Assembly (NCBI RefSeq): GCF_002214485.1
Contig: NZ_CP015102.1
Location: 682,001-746,000 of the forward strand
DNA from: Thermococcus pacificus
GTDB taxonomy: Archaea > Methanobacteriota_B > Thermococci > Thermococcales > Thermococcaceae
Direction of reading: 5' to 3'
DNA length: 64,000 nucleotides
Part shown: in pieces, positions 26,466 through 34,945 of the stretch
Layout: every line of letters starts with the position of its first letter
How positions within the stretch are numbered: the stretch's first letter is position 1
Position numbers and translations under genes: made by a program
Notes under the pieces: model-generated
Databases searched by the model: none
What the model was told of the DNA's origin: nothing
What the model saw: only the letters and a program-made list of their open reading frames with translations

Positions 26466-27316
26466 ATGGACGATATACTTGTTCCGAAGGAGAGGCGTGA
26501 TGCCGTTGTGTTCGTAGGTGTAGACAGAGCTGAGAACGTTGAGTTCATAAAAGTCTATGCCGTCAGCGAGGAGACCGCCAAGGTGACCCTTGAGGAGTTC
26601 TTCAGCGCGAAAGGGCTTTTTCCCGCTGAATACAGACTCGTGAGCAGGGGTATAGAAGAGGTTGGCGACAGGAGAGCGATAACGACGAGGAGCGAGTCAT
26701 CCCTGGCCGCGGCCTTGGCCAGGCTGGGTCTCAGGCTCCTATCCAACGGCGTTCTTTACCTCGACGGCATCGAGAACCTGTACCAGTTCACCCTCGTGAG
26801 CGAGGCCCTCTACGAGAGGATAACCTCAGAGGGCCCCCAGAGGGCGAGAGTGCGAAACCTGAAGGGCATTATGCTCTGACGTCCGAGGAAATCCTCTCCC
26901 TGGGCGTTGACACGCTCGTTGAGAACCTCAGGGGAATAGAACTATCAGAGTTCCTCCCGGAAAACGCGGTTTTGCTTAAAGAACCGCCGGTCGAGAAGGT
27001 TGTCGAACTGCTGGGCAGTAAGCGGGATTATCCCATCGTTGTCGAGACCAAGGATGCTGGGAAGTACAGTTTCCTTGACTTTTCCGCGGTTCTGAGGATC
27101 CCGCCCCTCTCACCTGAAGAGTTCGCGGCGGAGCTTTCGGCGAGGCTTGGCTTTGAGGTCGCGCCAGGCTACTTCCTAGACTACCCTCCGGAAAAGCTCA
27201 ACCTGCAAAACGTTGAGGCCCTGGCGAGGCTGGTCATGGCTCTCATCGAGAAGAAGGGGTTGGCTGAGAAAGAGGCTGTCTCCCTGGCGGTGAGGCTCAA
27301 CCTCGGAGGGCTTTGA
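26466..27316 (+). pseudogene. Hypothetical gene, probably one 283-residue protein interrupted by a frameshift
   Basis: The first part (26466-26879) ends in a basic tail ARVRNLKGIML. The second part (to 27316) is open upstream to about 26822 in another frame but has no ATG or GTG before a TTG at 26972. Adding one C to the five-C run at 26834-26838 joins them as ITSEGPPEGESAKPEG and on into ALTSEEILSLGVDTLVENL, giving a continuous, sensible protein. No family is recognised. The N-terminal half has a mixed alpha/beta look, the C-terminal half a small helical domain. The end overlaps the next gene by 20 nt. Confidence 0.6.
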
Positions 27317-27887
27317 AGTACCTGAGCACCGCCGCCTTGAACTCTGGGTTGTGCCTGCCCAGTGCCGCGTTTATAAGCCCCCTCAGCTTTTCGTCCTCCG
27401 CAATGTAGCCGAGGAGCAACCCCTCATCCACGGTGAGCTCGGAGAGAAACGCGGCTTTCTCCAGGAATTCTCTCTGGAGGGCACCTTTTCCCTGAACTTC
27501 CACCACCCTCCTCAGGTAGGGCCTAACCCTTTCGGCCCTCCTCTCGAACTCCAGCCAGTCTATCGAGAGTCTCTCCCCCGGTGAAATGTATCTCCCAGGG
27601 CTTTTGAGGTAGGTTCTCAGGCCTTCCGCGGACTTTGAATCCAGGAGCTTTCTCCCGAAGGCCACTATGGAGTCGTAGTCCCCGCTCAGTCTCTTCTTGT
27701 CCACCATGTCAAGGGAGTCGAAGAGCGCTATCCCTGTCAGGTAGCAGAGGGCCGCGAAGGGAACCTCTGGAAGGGTGATTTTACCACCTACTACATGGAT
27801 AAACTCCCCTGGTTTCTTCTCAAGCTTCTCAAGGAGCATCCCTATGGGGTAGCTCAGGCTTTTGATGCAGAACTCAAGCTCGTCCAT
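27297..27887 (-). CDS. Hypothetical protein
   Basis: A 196-residue soluble, mostly helical protein without a motif I recognise. It begins DELEFCIKSLSYPIGMLLEKLE and ends in a helix NPEFKAAVLRYFKALRG; a DWLEFERRAERVRPYLRRVV stretch near the middle resembles a charged coil. ATG at 27887 has GGTGTGTCC upstream; an ATG at 27917 has no ribosome binding site. It is convergent with the frameshifted gene before it and divergent from rtcA. Confidence 0.65.
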   Translation of the reverse strand: MDELEFCIKSLSYPIGMLLEKLEKKPGEFIHVVGGKITLPEVPFAALCYLTGIALFDSLDMVDKKRLSGDYDSIVAFGRKLLDSKSAEGLRTYLKSPGRYISPGERLSIDWLEFERRAERVRPYLRRVVEVQGKGALQREFLEKAAFLSELTVDEGLLLGYIAEDEKLRGLINAALGRHNPEFKAAVLRYFKALRG

Positions 27888-27921
27888 GGACACACCGGTG
27901 AGTGTTGGTTCCTTCATGTAA

Positions 27922-29010
<1,089 letters not shown>

Positions 29011-29057
29011 CGGAGGAGTTAAATACGCGGAAGTCAAAAAACTACTTCGGTGGGAGC

Positions 29058-29684
29058 ATGGCTATTCCAGAAGAGGTTTTCAGACACCTTGAACTCGCAG
29101 AGGAGGAGCTGTCCTCGGCCAAAATCCTTCTCCAGAACAGTAAGCTCAGGGACGCGATTAGTCGCGCCTATTATTCCATGTTTCACGCGGCGAAGGCCCT
29201 GCTCCTGGTGAAGGGTTTAAATCCCCGCAAACATTCCGGCGTGATTAGGATGTTTGGCCTCCATTTTGTAGACGAAGGGTTTGTCGAGAGGATTTATGCC
29301 AAGTACCTGACCTCTGCTTTCTCCCTCCGTTCTAAGGCAGATTATGATGTCTATTATGAACCAACCGAAGAAAAGGCCCAAGCTCTCAGTGAGTTCCTGA
29401 GAACCCTGCGAGAGCGCTTTGGTGACTCAATAGAGGAGGTTATTCTCTTCGGCTCATACGTGAGGGGCGACTACGACGAAGAGAGCGACATTGATGTGCT
29501 CATAGTGGGGGAGGTTGATTTCGACGAGCTTATGGAGATTGTAACCGATATTCTCCTCAAACACGGCGAGCTGGTAAGTCCCATCGTCATCAAGCCCGAG
29601 GAGTTCAAAAGGAGAAAGGACAGCTTCATAAGGACGGTTTTGGAAGAAGGAAAACCCCTCTACTCCTCCACCTCGACCCCATAA
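29058..29684 (+). CDS. HEPN-MNT fusion protein (toxin and antitoxin in one chain)
   Basis: A 208-residue protein. Residues 1 to about 113 are a HEPN domain with the R-x6-H RNase motif RAYYSMFH (R36, H43). Residues about 114-208 are a minimal nucleotidyltransferase (MNT) with a perfect GSx10DxD motif (GS at 132-133, DID at 144-146, in GSYVRGDYDEESDIDVLI). These are normally two proteins: HEPN is the RNase toxin and MNT AMPylates it as antitoxin. Here one open frame joins them. A TATA-like GTTAAATAC lies about 35 nt upstream, and GGTGGGAGC precedes the ATG. Confidence 0.88.
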   Translation: MAIPEEVFRHLELAEEELSSAKILLQNSKLRDAISRAYYSMFHAAKALLLVKGLNPRKHSGVIRMFGLHFVDEGFVERIYAKYLTSAFSLRSKADYDVYYEPTEEKAQALSEFLRTLRERFGDSIEEVILFGSYVRGDYDEESDIDVLIVGEVDFDELMEIVTDILLKHGELVSPIVIKPEEFKRRKDSFIRTVLEEGKPLYSSTSTP

Positions 29685-30505
29685 ACCTTCCTCGGATTTT
29701 CCACATGAATATTGTAAACATCCTCCTCGGTGAAGATGCCGTTCTGGAGGAAGGCCTTTGTCCTCTTCGGCACGGTCTTTGGCCCTAAAACCGCACCCGG
29801 ACGGCGTTTGTCGTCTATGTAGTCGGTTTCCATCATGAACCTGTTTCCCTGCTCTATTGCGGCTTTTATGTTCTTCCTGCTGGATATTATGCTCGGGAAG
29901 ACGCCGACTTCTTCAGCCACCTTCACCAGCGGTGGCGAGAAGTGCTTGACGACCTTGTAAGGCTTTATTCCGACTTCCTTGACGTACTCTCCCAGCTCCC
30001 TGAATTTTGCCTCGTCGAAACTCTCCGTGTGCAGCTGAACCGCGCAGTCGGCCTCCTTCGCCAGCGCCATTCCGTACTTCATCAGCTCTATGCTCGCCTC
30101 CCAGATTTCAGGAGGAACCTCGTAGTGGGGTCTGCCTATCTCACCTATTCCTATCGCCTTACCCTCAAGGCACAGTTTTTGGGCGTATTCCAAAGCCTTC
30201 ATAACTTCACTCTTCGCGTATTCGAGGCCCTTCTCCCTCGCCAGGTAATCAAACTCTGCCGGGTGGACGCCAACGACTGCATAAGCCTTCACCGGCGTCT
30301 CCTTGTTGATTTTTTCAACAAGCTCAATGTGGAAGTCCATCGCTTTGATGAAGTCCTCCGCTTTGAGGCCCGGAAAGCCGTAGTCATGGGCCGTCTTGTA
30401 AACAACGACGAGATGCGTCCCTCCGGCACGGTGGAACTCCTTCACAGCCTCAAGGAAGAGTCCGTGGTAGGGGTCAACGTGGAAGTGGTCGTCCCAGATT
30501 ATCAT
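29660..30505 (-). CDS. TatD-related metal-dependent hydrolase (COG1099 type)
   Basis: A 281-residue TIM-barrel amidohydrolase-superfamily protein. Metal-binding positions include the N-terminal DDHFHVDP, then VGVHPAE, IGEIGRPHYEVP (Glu), QLHTESF, KHFSPP and METDYIDD (Asp). This matches the archaeal TatD-like COG1099 group, for which nuclease activity is possible but unproved. The 3' end overlaps the HEPN-MNT gene by 25 nt on the opposite strand. Confidence 0.82.
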   Translation of the reverse strand: MIIWDDHFHVDPYHGLFLEAVKEFHRAGGTHLVVVYKTAHDYGFPGLKAEDFIKAMDFHIELVEKINKETPVKAYAVVGVHPAEFDYLAREKGLEYAKSEVMKALEYAQKLCLEGKAIGIGEIGRPHYEVPPEIWEASIELMKYGMALAKEADCAVQLHTESFDEAKFRELGEYVKEVGIKPYKVVKHFSPPLVKVAEEVGVFPSIISSRKNIKAAIEQGNRFMMETDYIDDKRRPGAVLGPKTVPKRTKAFLQNGIFTEEDVYNIHVENPRKVYGVEVEE

Positions 30506-30514
30506 GCTCTCACC

Positions 30515-30835
30515 TCACGACTGATAGACTTCGATTTCATCGTTTTTCCCCACCTCTACTTCTCCTTCGAGGATGAGTGCCACCATGTCACCGGGGGCGG
30601 CAAACTCGACCTCCCTGTGCCCCTTCTCGATGCGGTAGATGATGGCAACTTTCCTACCCGCTTTGACCTTGTAAGCGGGGTAAACAACCCCCTCAAGAAC
30701 CTCGCCGATGAGAACCTGTCTGCCCATGACCCGGAGGGTTTTGCTTACCCTAAACTTTCCCACTGGCTCTCTGGAGACTATTTCTAGGGGATTGTCGTCT
30801 TTGGCTCTCCTGAATACCCTGTTCAGGAACCCCAT
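30515..30835 (-). CDS. Small protein with an EF-Tu domain 2-like beta barrel
   Basis: A 106-residue protein whose core (about 22-104) resembles the domain 2 beta barrel of translational GTPases: RVMGRQVLIGEVLEGVVYPA, then PGDMVALILEGEVEVGKNDE. No GTPase domain is attached. ATG at 30835 follows GGTGAAAATCC. The TatD-like gene follows 9 nt later and may be co-transcribed. Function is unknown. Confidence 0.65.
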   Translation of the reverse strand: MGFLNRVFRRAKDDNPLEIVSREPVGKFRVSKTLRVMGRQVLIGEVLEGVVYPAYKVKAGRKVAIIYRIEKGHREVEFAAPGDMVALILEGEVEVGKNDEIEVYQS

Positions 30836-30861
30836 GGATTTTCACCGGGTTGTTTTTGCCC

Positions 30862-31530
30862 CTACTCAGAGAAAACTTCCCTCAGATCAAGCTTTATGGT
30901 ATCAATTTTCGTTCTGAACATCGAGGGATCCTTCCTGATGTCTACGGTTAGCATGCGTCCTTCCTGCTTCAGTTCAAACACCGAAGTAGCTAGGTCTTCG
31001 AGAACTGGAAGGGGTTTCATTCTGAGGTTTTCCATTATCGCGGACTCCAGTATGTAGAACGCGGTTCTCTTCCTGTTGGTGACGATGGGCTTCATGGCGC
31101 GCAGGATGGCCCAAGTTCCCGATAGGTTGTCCTGGAAAACGAAGAGCCTGTCAATGCCAAGTACGATGTCAATGAATTCTCCTTTCGGAGCCGCTGAGGA
31201 GAAGAGCTTCTCATAGTGGCTTATATACACAGTAGGGTCCATATCAAAGCGTCCCCTGTTGACCACGTTTCCAACGGTTTCATTCCCACCCATCTTGAGA
31301 ACCCTGACGCTTGAGAGGTCGGGGTTTATCCCCATGAGATTAAGGTGCTTGACGTAGAGGGGGAATGCGTCAAGGATGTCGTCAACAAAGACTGGAATTT
31401 CCCTCTCGCGGGTGTACCTGAGGAGGATTGCCAAGAGTGCCTCCGCACCCAGGGGAGCGCGGTTTTCCACGATGACAGTACTGCCGAACTTCGCCCCGTC
31501 GAGGAGGTTAAAAAGCTCGGAAAGGCTCAT
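30862..31530 (-). CDS. DUF257 family protein
   Basis: A 222-residue protein of the Thermococcales-specific DUF257 family. It has a RecA/KaiC-like order of strands without a P-loop: STVIVENRAPLGAEALLAIL, then PVFVDDILDAFPLYVKHL. It is a clear paralogue of its upstream neighbour: both have the same GGN(E/R)TVGNVV-like and DP(T/R)VYI(S/K)(H/N)YEK segments. ATG at 31530 overlaps the neighbour's stop, so they are coupled. No function is known. Confidence 0.75.
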   Translation of the reverse strand: MSLSELFNLLDGAKFGSTVIVENRAPLGAEALLAILLRYTREREIPVFVDDILDAFPLYVKHLNLMGINPDLSSVRVLKMGGNETVGNVVNRGRFDMDPTVYISHYEKLFSSAAPKGEFIDIVLGIDRLFVFQDNLSGTWAILRAMKPIVTNRKRTAFYILESAIMENLRMKPLPVLEDLATSVFELKQEGRMLTVDIRKDPSMFRTKIDTIKLDLREVFSE

Positions 31531-32204
31531 AGTTCACCACCTATATCGACTATATCAACTTTTAACTCCTCCCCGAATAGATCCACGTTGGTGCTCTTGA
31601 CAAAGCGGAGTATTGCACCTGTAGGATATGGAACCATCTCGACAACCGTGCTGGCTACCCTTTTCATCTCGCTGGAAATAATTGGGCTGAGGGAGTCTAG
31701 TATTTTCTTGTTGAGCAGGTAGAACGCCCTCCTCCTGGTATTTCCCAGGAACCTCTGAAGAATCCAAATGACCAGGTAAATATCTGATGGGCTTGAAAGG
31801 GTTTTGAGGAAGTTTTCGAGGCCGAGGACCAGGTTTATTGAATCCTCGACATCTTCGAGGACCTTGCTGGCCTCTTTCTCGTAGTTTTTTATGTAAACCC
31901 TGGGGTCAGGGTGGAAGGGGACCCTCGCCACAACGTTGCCCACATCTATTCTGCCGCCGGTCTTTATGACGTAGACCCCGCTGAAGTCCACTTTGATCCC
32001 GAGGTTTTCTATGTGGGCCGCTATGACAGGTAGAGTGTCGAAGTTGTCGTCTATTATGAGGGGTATTTTCATCTCCTCCGAGTATTCCATAAGCTTCAAG
32101 AGCGTGAGCTCCGGGATGTACGAAGGCAGGTACTCAAGAAGGGCTATCTCGCCAGGCTTAACGCTCTCGATTATTTTGAGGACGCTCGTGTCCACCACCC
32201 CCAC
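31527..32204 (-). CDS. DUF257 family protein (paralogue)
   Basis: A 225-residue DUF257 protein, first of a coupled pair. Aligned features include IALLEYLPSYIPELTLLKLM, PLIIDDNFDTLPVIAAHIE, GGRIDVGNVVARVPFHPDP and a helical C-terminal half. Several in-frame GTG codons at 32204-32195 lie within GGTGGGGGTG, so the exact start is uncertain. The pair probably arose by tandem duplication; only the fold core is conserved between them. Confidence 0.72.
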   Translation of the reverse strand: MGVVDTSVLKIIESVKPGEIALLEYLPSYIPELTLLKLMEYSEEMKIPLIIDDNFDTLPVIAAHIENLGIKVDFSGVYVIKTGGRIDVGNVVARVPFHPDPRVYIKNYEKEASKVLEDVEDSINLVLGLENFLKTLSSPSDIYLVIWILQRFLGNTRRRAFYLLNKKILDSLSPIISSEMKRVASTVVEMVPYPTGAILRFVKSTNVDLFGEELKVDIVDIGGEL

Positions 32205-32266
32205 CTTAGCTAAATTATGAAAACGATGGATATAAGAGTTTCGATAAGCTTGAGAAAATCCTGTTC

Positions 32267-32446
32267 TTAAATAACCGGTGGAATTCCCAGAATCCTCGAG
32301 AAGGGCTGAATCTCGGCTATATGCTTTGCTCCCATAATATAGCGGACGAGCCTCTCCACGCCGATTCCTGCTCCTGCGCTGGGCCTCAGCAGGCCGGCCT
32401 TTGCAACCTCGAGGTAAGGCTTGAAGGATACTTCTTCGGGGGAAGC
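32267..32446 (-). pseudogene. 3' fragment of an archaeal asparagine synthetase gene
   Basis: About 60 codons that match the C-terminus of the intact gene at 39122-40024: FKPYLEVAKAGLLRPSAG, GVERLVRYIMGAKHIAEIQ and a near-identical last stretch ending in Val-Ile. The substitutions (I/V, K/R, S/P) are mostly conservative, so the fragment was part of a working gene, not just a fresh copy. Homology stops near 32446. The fragment has no start and no promoter of its own. It shares a 60-nt identical block with the intact gene. Confidence 0.85.
32361..32420 (-). repeat. Direct repeat, left copy (asparagine synthetase 3' region)
   Basis: Sixty bases identical to 39216-39275, in the same orientation, 6.8 kb apart. 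The flanking bases on either side match only about three quarters. The block codes for the conserved LEVAKAGLLRPSAGAGIG region. Confidence 0.9.
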
Positions 32447-32593
32447 ATCATCCTGTTGTAGCCGTGGGCCATTTCTTAAACCCCCGTAAACCCCCATAGA
32501 AAGAATAAATCCTTCCTTTTTTCACTGGTCCGTAAACTTTCCCAGGCCTTTGATGAGTTGAAGAGCCTTGATTATGAATTTTCCAAACAAACG

Positions 32594-32616
32594 GTTGCCA
32601 ACCAATTGTTTCAAAC
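32594..32616 (+). promoter_or_regulatory. Tandem SurR-type operator upstream of the NuoEFG-like operon
   Basis: GTTGCCAAC (32594-32602), five bases, then GTTTCAAAC (32608-32616): exactly GTTn3AACn5GTTn3AAC. This contains the extended site known for SurR, the redox/sulfur regulator of Pyrococcus and Thermococcus. It ends 16 nt before the TATA box (TTTTATAAA at 32633-32641), upstream of the promoter elements, where SurR is known to activate hydrogenase operons. Activation under sulfur-free conditions is inferred. Confidence 0.75.
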
Positions 32617-32632
32617 ATGTGCTTTAGTGCAC

Positions 32633-32641
32633 TTTTATAAA
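32633..32641 (+). promoter_or_regulatory. TATA box of the NuoEFG-like operon
   Basis: TTTTATAAA, 45-53 nt upstream of the ATG at 32686, placing transcription start near 32662. The rest of the 32498-32685 gap holds the SurR-type sites and a short doubled ACCCCCGTAAACCCCC stretch (about 32480-32497) of unknown role. Confidence 0.65.
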
Positions 32642-32685
32642 CATCAAAGTCGAGGTTTTTTCGAAGGAAAGTACGGGTGAGGGTT

Positions 32686-33150
32686 ATGGAAGCAGATCTC
32701 GATTACATACGCTCTTATCCACCCGAGCCGAGCTCTCTCATTCCACTTCTCCAGAGGACGCAGGAGCGCTTCGGCTACCTTCCCAGAGAGGCGCTTGAGG
32801 AGATCGCCAGCTACCTGGGAATCCCGCTCAGTAGGGTCTACGGTGTGGCCACCTTCTACGCCCAGTTCCGCTTTGAGCCCCTCGGGAAGTACGTCGTCAA
32901 AATCTGCCACGGCACTGCCTGTCACGTCAACGGGGCAGTCAACATCTCCCAGGCCATAAGGGAAGAGCTTGGCATAGAGGAGGGACAGACAACGGAAGAC
33001 GGCCTCGTAACACTTGAGCGCGTCGCCTGCCTCGGCTGCTGCAGCCTGGCACCGGTCCTCATGGTGAACGAGAAGGTCTTCGGCAAGCTGACACCAGAGA
33101 AGGTGAGGAAGCTCATCAGAAAGCTCCGGGAGGGGAAGCTCGATGTCTGA
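32686..33150 (+). CDS. NuoE-like [2Fe-2S] subunit of a flavin-based oxidoreductase
   Basis: A 154-residue protein of the NuoE / 24-kDa family with a helical N-terminus (IPLLQRTQERFGYLPREALE) and a thioredoxin-like [2Fe-2S] domain with four Cys: CHGTAC and CLGCC. It is the small subunit of NuoF-containing complexes. ATG at 32686 follows GGTGAGGGTT. First gene of a three-gene operon whose products together look like an Stn-type electron-bifurcating transhydrogenase; overlaps the next gene by 8 nt. Confidence 0.92.
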   Translation: MEADLDYIRSYPPEPSSLIPLLQRTQERFGYLPREALEEIASYLGIPLSRVYGVATFYAQFRFEPLGKYVVKICHGTACHVNGAVNISQAIREELGIEEGQTTEDGLVTLERVACLGCCSLAPVLMVNEKVFGKLTPEKVRKLIRKLREGKLDV

Positions 33151-34945
33151 GATAAAGGCCATAGCGGTTGGCATGAACTCCTGCGGGATAGCAGCGGGTG
33201 CGAAGGAGACCTACGAGGCCTTAAAGCGCGAGCTCGAGGAGAGGGGCCTTGACGTAAAGCTCAAGATAGTCGGCTGCGTCGGCATGTGCTACCGCGAGCC
33301 GCTCGTGGACATCATCACCGACGATGAGATCATCACATACGGCCACGTTGACCCCAAGAAGGTTCCGAGGATTATAGAGGAGCACGTCATCAACGGAAAG
33401 CCCATTAAGGAGTGGATAGTCAAGCGCGACTGGTGGGAGAACGGAGAGAGGAAGACGTGGGACGTGGACGGCTATTTCGCCAAGCAAAAGAAGATAGTTC
33501 TTGAAAACTCGGGCTACATCGACCCGGAGAACATAGACGAGTATATAGCTGCTGGCGGCTACGAGGCCCTTAAGAAGGCCCTCCAGATGGAGCCTGAGGA
33601 GATAATAGACGTCATCATCAAGTCCGGCCTCAGGGGGAGGGGTGGTGCCGGCTTCCCCACCGGCATGAAGTGGAAGTTCACCCGCCAGGCCCCAGGGGAC
33701 GAGAAGTACATCGTCTGCAACGCCGACGAAGGCGACCCCGGTGCCTTCATGGACAGGAACGTGCTTGAAGGCGACCCGCACCGCGTCATAGAGGGCATGA
33801 TAATCGGTGCCTACGCGATTGGAGCTACTAAGGGCTTCATCTACGTGAGAGCGGAGTACCCGCTCGCGATAAGACGCCTTAAAATAGCCCTGAAGCAGGC
33901 GCGCGAGAGGGGCTTCCTCGGGGAGAACATCCTTGGAAGCGGATTCTCCTTCGACATCGCCATCAAAGAAGGGGCGGGAGCCTTCGTCTGCGGCGAGGAG
34001 ACGGCCTTAATAGCGTCCATCGAGGGGAAGAGGGGAATGCCGAGGCCGAGGCCGCCGTATCCGGCTCAAAAGGGCCTCTGGGGCAAGCCGACCAACATAA
34101 ACAACGTCGAGACCTGGGCCAACGTGCCGTGGATAATCAAGCACGGCTGGCAGGCCTACGCTTCCCTCGGGACCGAGAAGAGCAAGGGCACCAAGGTCTT
34201 CGCCCTCTCGGGTAAAATAAAGCACGGCGGCAACGTGGAGGTGCCAATGGGCATAACGCTCCGCGAGATACTCTACGAGATAGGCGGGGGCACTAAGACG
34301 GGCAAGAGGATCAAGGCGGTTCAGCTCGGCGGCCCCTCGGGCGGCTGCATCCCGGAAGAGCTCTTCGACACGCCCGTTGACTACGAGAGCGTCAACGCCA
34401 CCGGAGCGATAATGGGGAGCGGCGGAATGGTCGTCATGGACGAGGACACCTGTATGGTCGATGTGGCGAAGTTCTTCCTCGACTTTACTGTGAAGGAGTC
34501 CTGCGGCAAGTGCACCTTCTGCAGGCTGGGGACGAAGAGGATGTGGGAGATCCTGGACAAGTTCACGAGGGGCGAAGCCACCTTAGAAGACCTTGAGAAG
34601 CTCGAAAAACTGGCCTATCAGGTCAAGGCGGGCTCGCTCTGCGGCCTTGGCCAGACCGCTCCAAATCCGGTCCTAACGACGCTCCGCTACTTCAGGGATG
34701 AATACTTAGCGCACATCGAAGGGAAATGCCCAGCCAAGGTCTGCAAGCCGCTCATAAGGTACGTCATCATTGCCGACAAGTGCACCGGCTGTACGGCGTG
34801 TGCGATATTCTGCCCTGCCAAGGTCATAAGCGGCGAGAGGCTCAAGCCCCACTCCATAGACCAGGAAGCCTGCATCAAGTGCGGAACCTGCTACGAGGTG
34901 TGCCGGTTCAACGCGATTGAAATCCTCACCGGGAGGGATGAGTGA
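33143..34945 (+). CDS. NuoF-like NAD(P)H-binding flavoprotein subunit
   Basis: A 600-residue subunit with four modules: an N-terminal thioredoxin-like [2Fe-2S] domain (about 1-110, CGIAAG and VGCVGMCYREP), the FMN/NAD domain (GLRGRGGAGFPTGMKWKF, NADEGDPGAFMDRNVLEGDP), the NuoF 4Fe-4S domain (ESCGKCTFCRLGT and SLCGLGQ), and a C-terminal ferredoxin with two 4Fe-4S sites (CTGCTACAIFCP, CIKCGTCYEVCR). This layout is the BfuB-type core found in HydB and in Stn. The product oxidises or reduces NADH and splits electrons toward ferredoxin (inferred). It overlaps the next gene by one base (TGATG). Confidence 0.94.
   Translation: MSEIKAIAVGMNSCGIAAGAKETYEALKRELEERGLDVKLKIVGCVGMCYREPLVDIITDDEIITYGHVDPKKVPRIIEEHVINGKPIKEWIVKRDWWENGERKTWDVDGYFAKQKKIVLENSGYIDPENIDEYIAAGGYEALKKALQMEPEEIIDVIIKSGLRGRGGAGFPTGMKWKFTRQAPGDEKYIVCNADEGDPGAFMDRNVLEGDPHRVIEGMIIGAYAIGATKGFIYVRAEYPLAIRRLKIALKQARERGFLGENILGSGFSFDIAIKEGAGAFVCGEETALIASIEGKRGMPRPRPPYPAQKGLWGKPTNINNVETWANVPWIIKHGWQAYASLGTEKSKGTKVFALSGKIKHGGNVEVPMGITLREILYEIGGGTKTGKRIKAVQLGGPSGGCIPEELFDTPVDYESVNATGAIMGSGGMVVMDEDTCMVDVAKFFLDFTVKESCGKCTFCRLGTKRMWEILDKFTRGEATLEDLEKLEKLAYQVKAGSLCGLGQTAPNPVLTTLRYFRDEYLAHIEGKCPAKVCKPLIRYVIIADKCTGCTACAIFCPAKVISGERLKPHSIDQEACIKCGTCYEVCRFNAIEILTGRDE

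Noticed and set aside
32478-32520. Doubled ACCCCCGTAAACCCCC as the start of a CRISPR array or a telomere-like repeat
   Set aside because: Only two short partial copies, with no spacers and no nearby cas genes.
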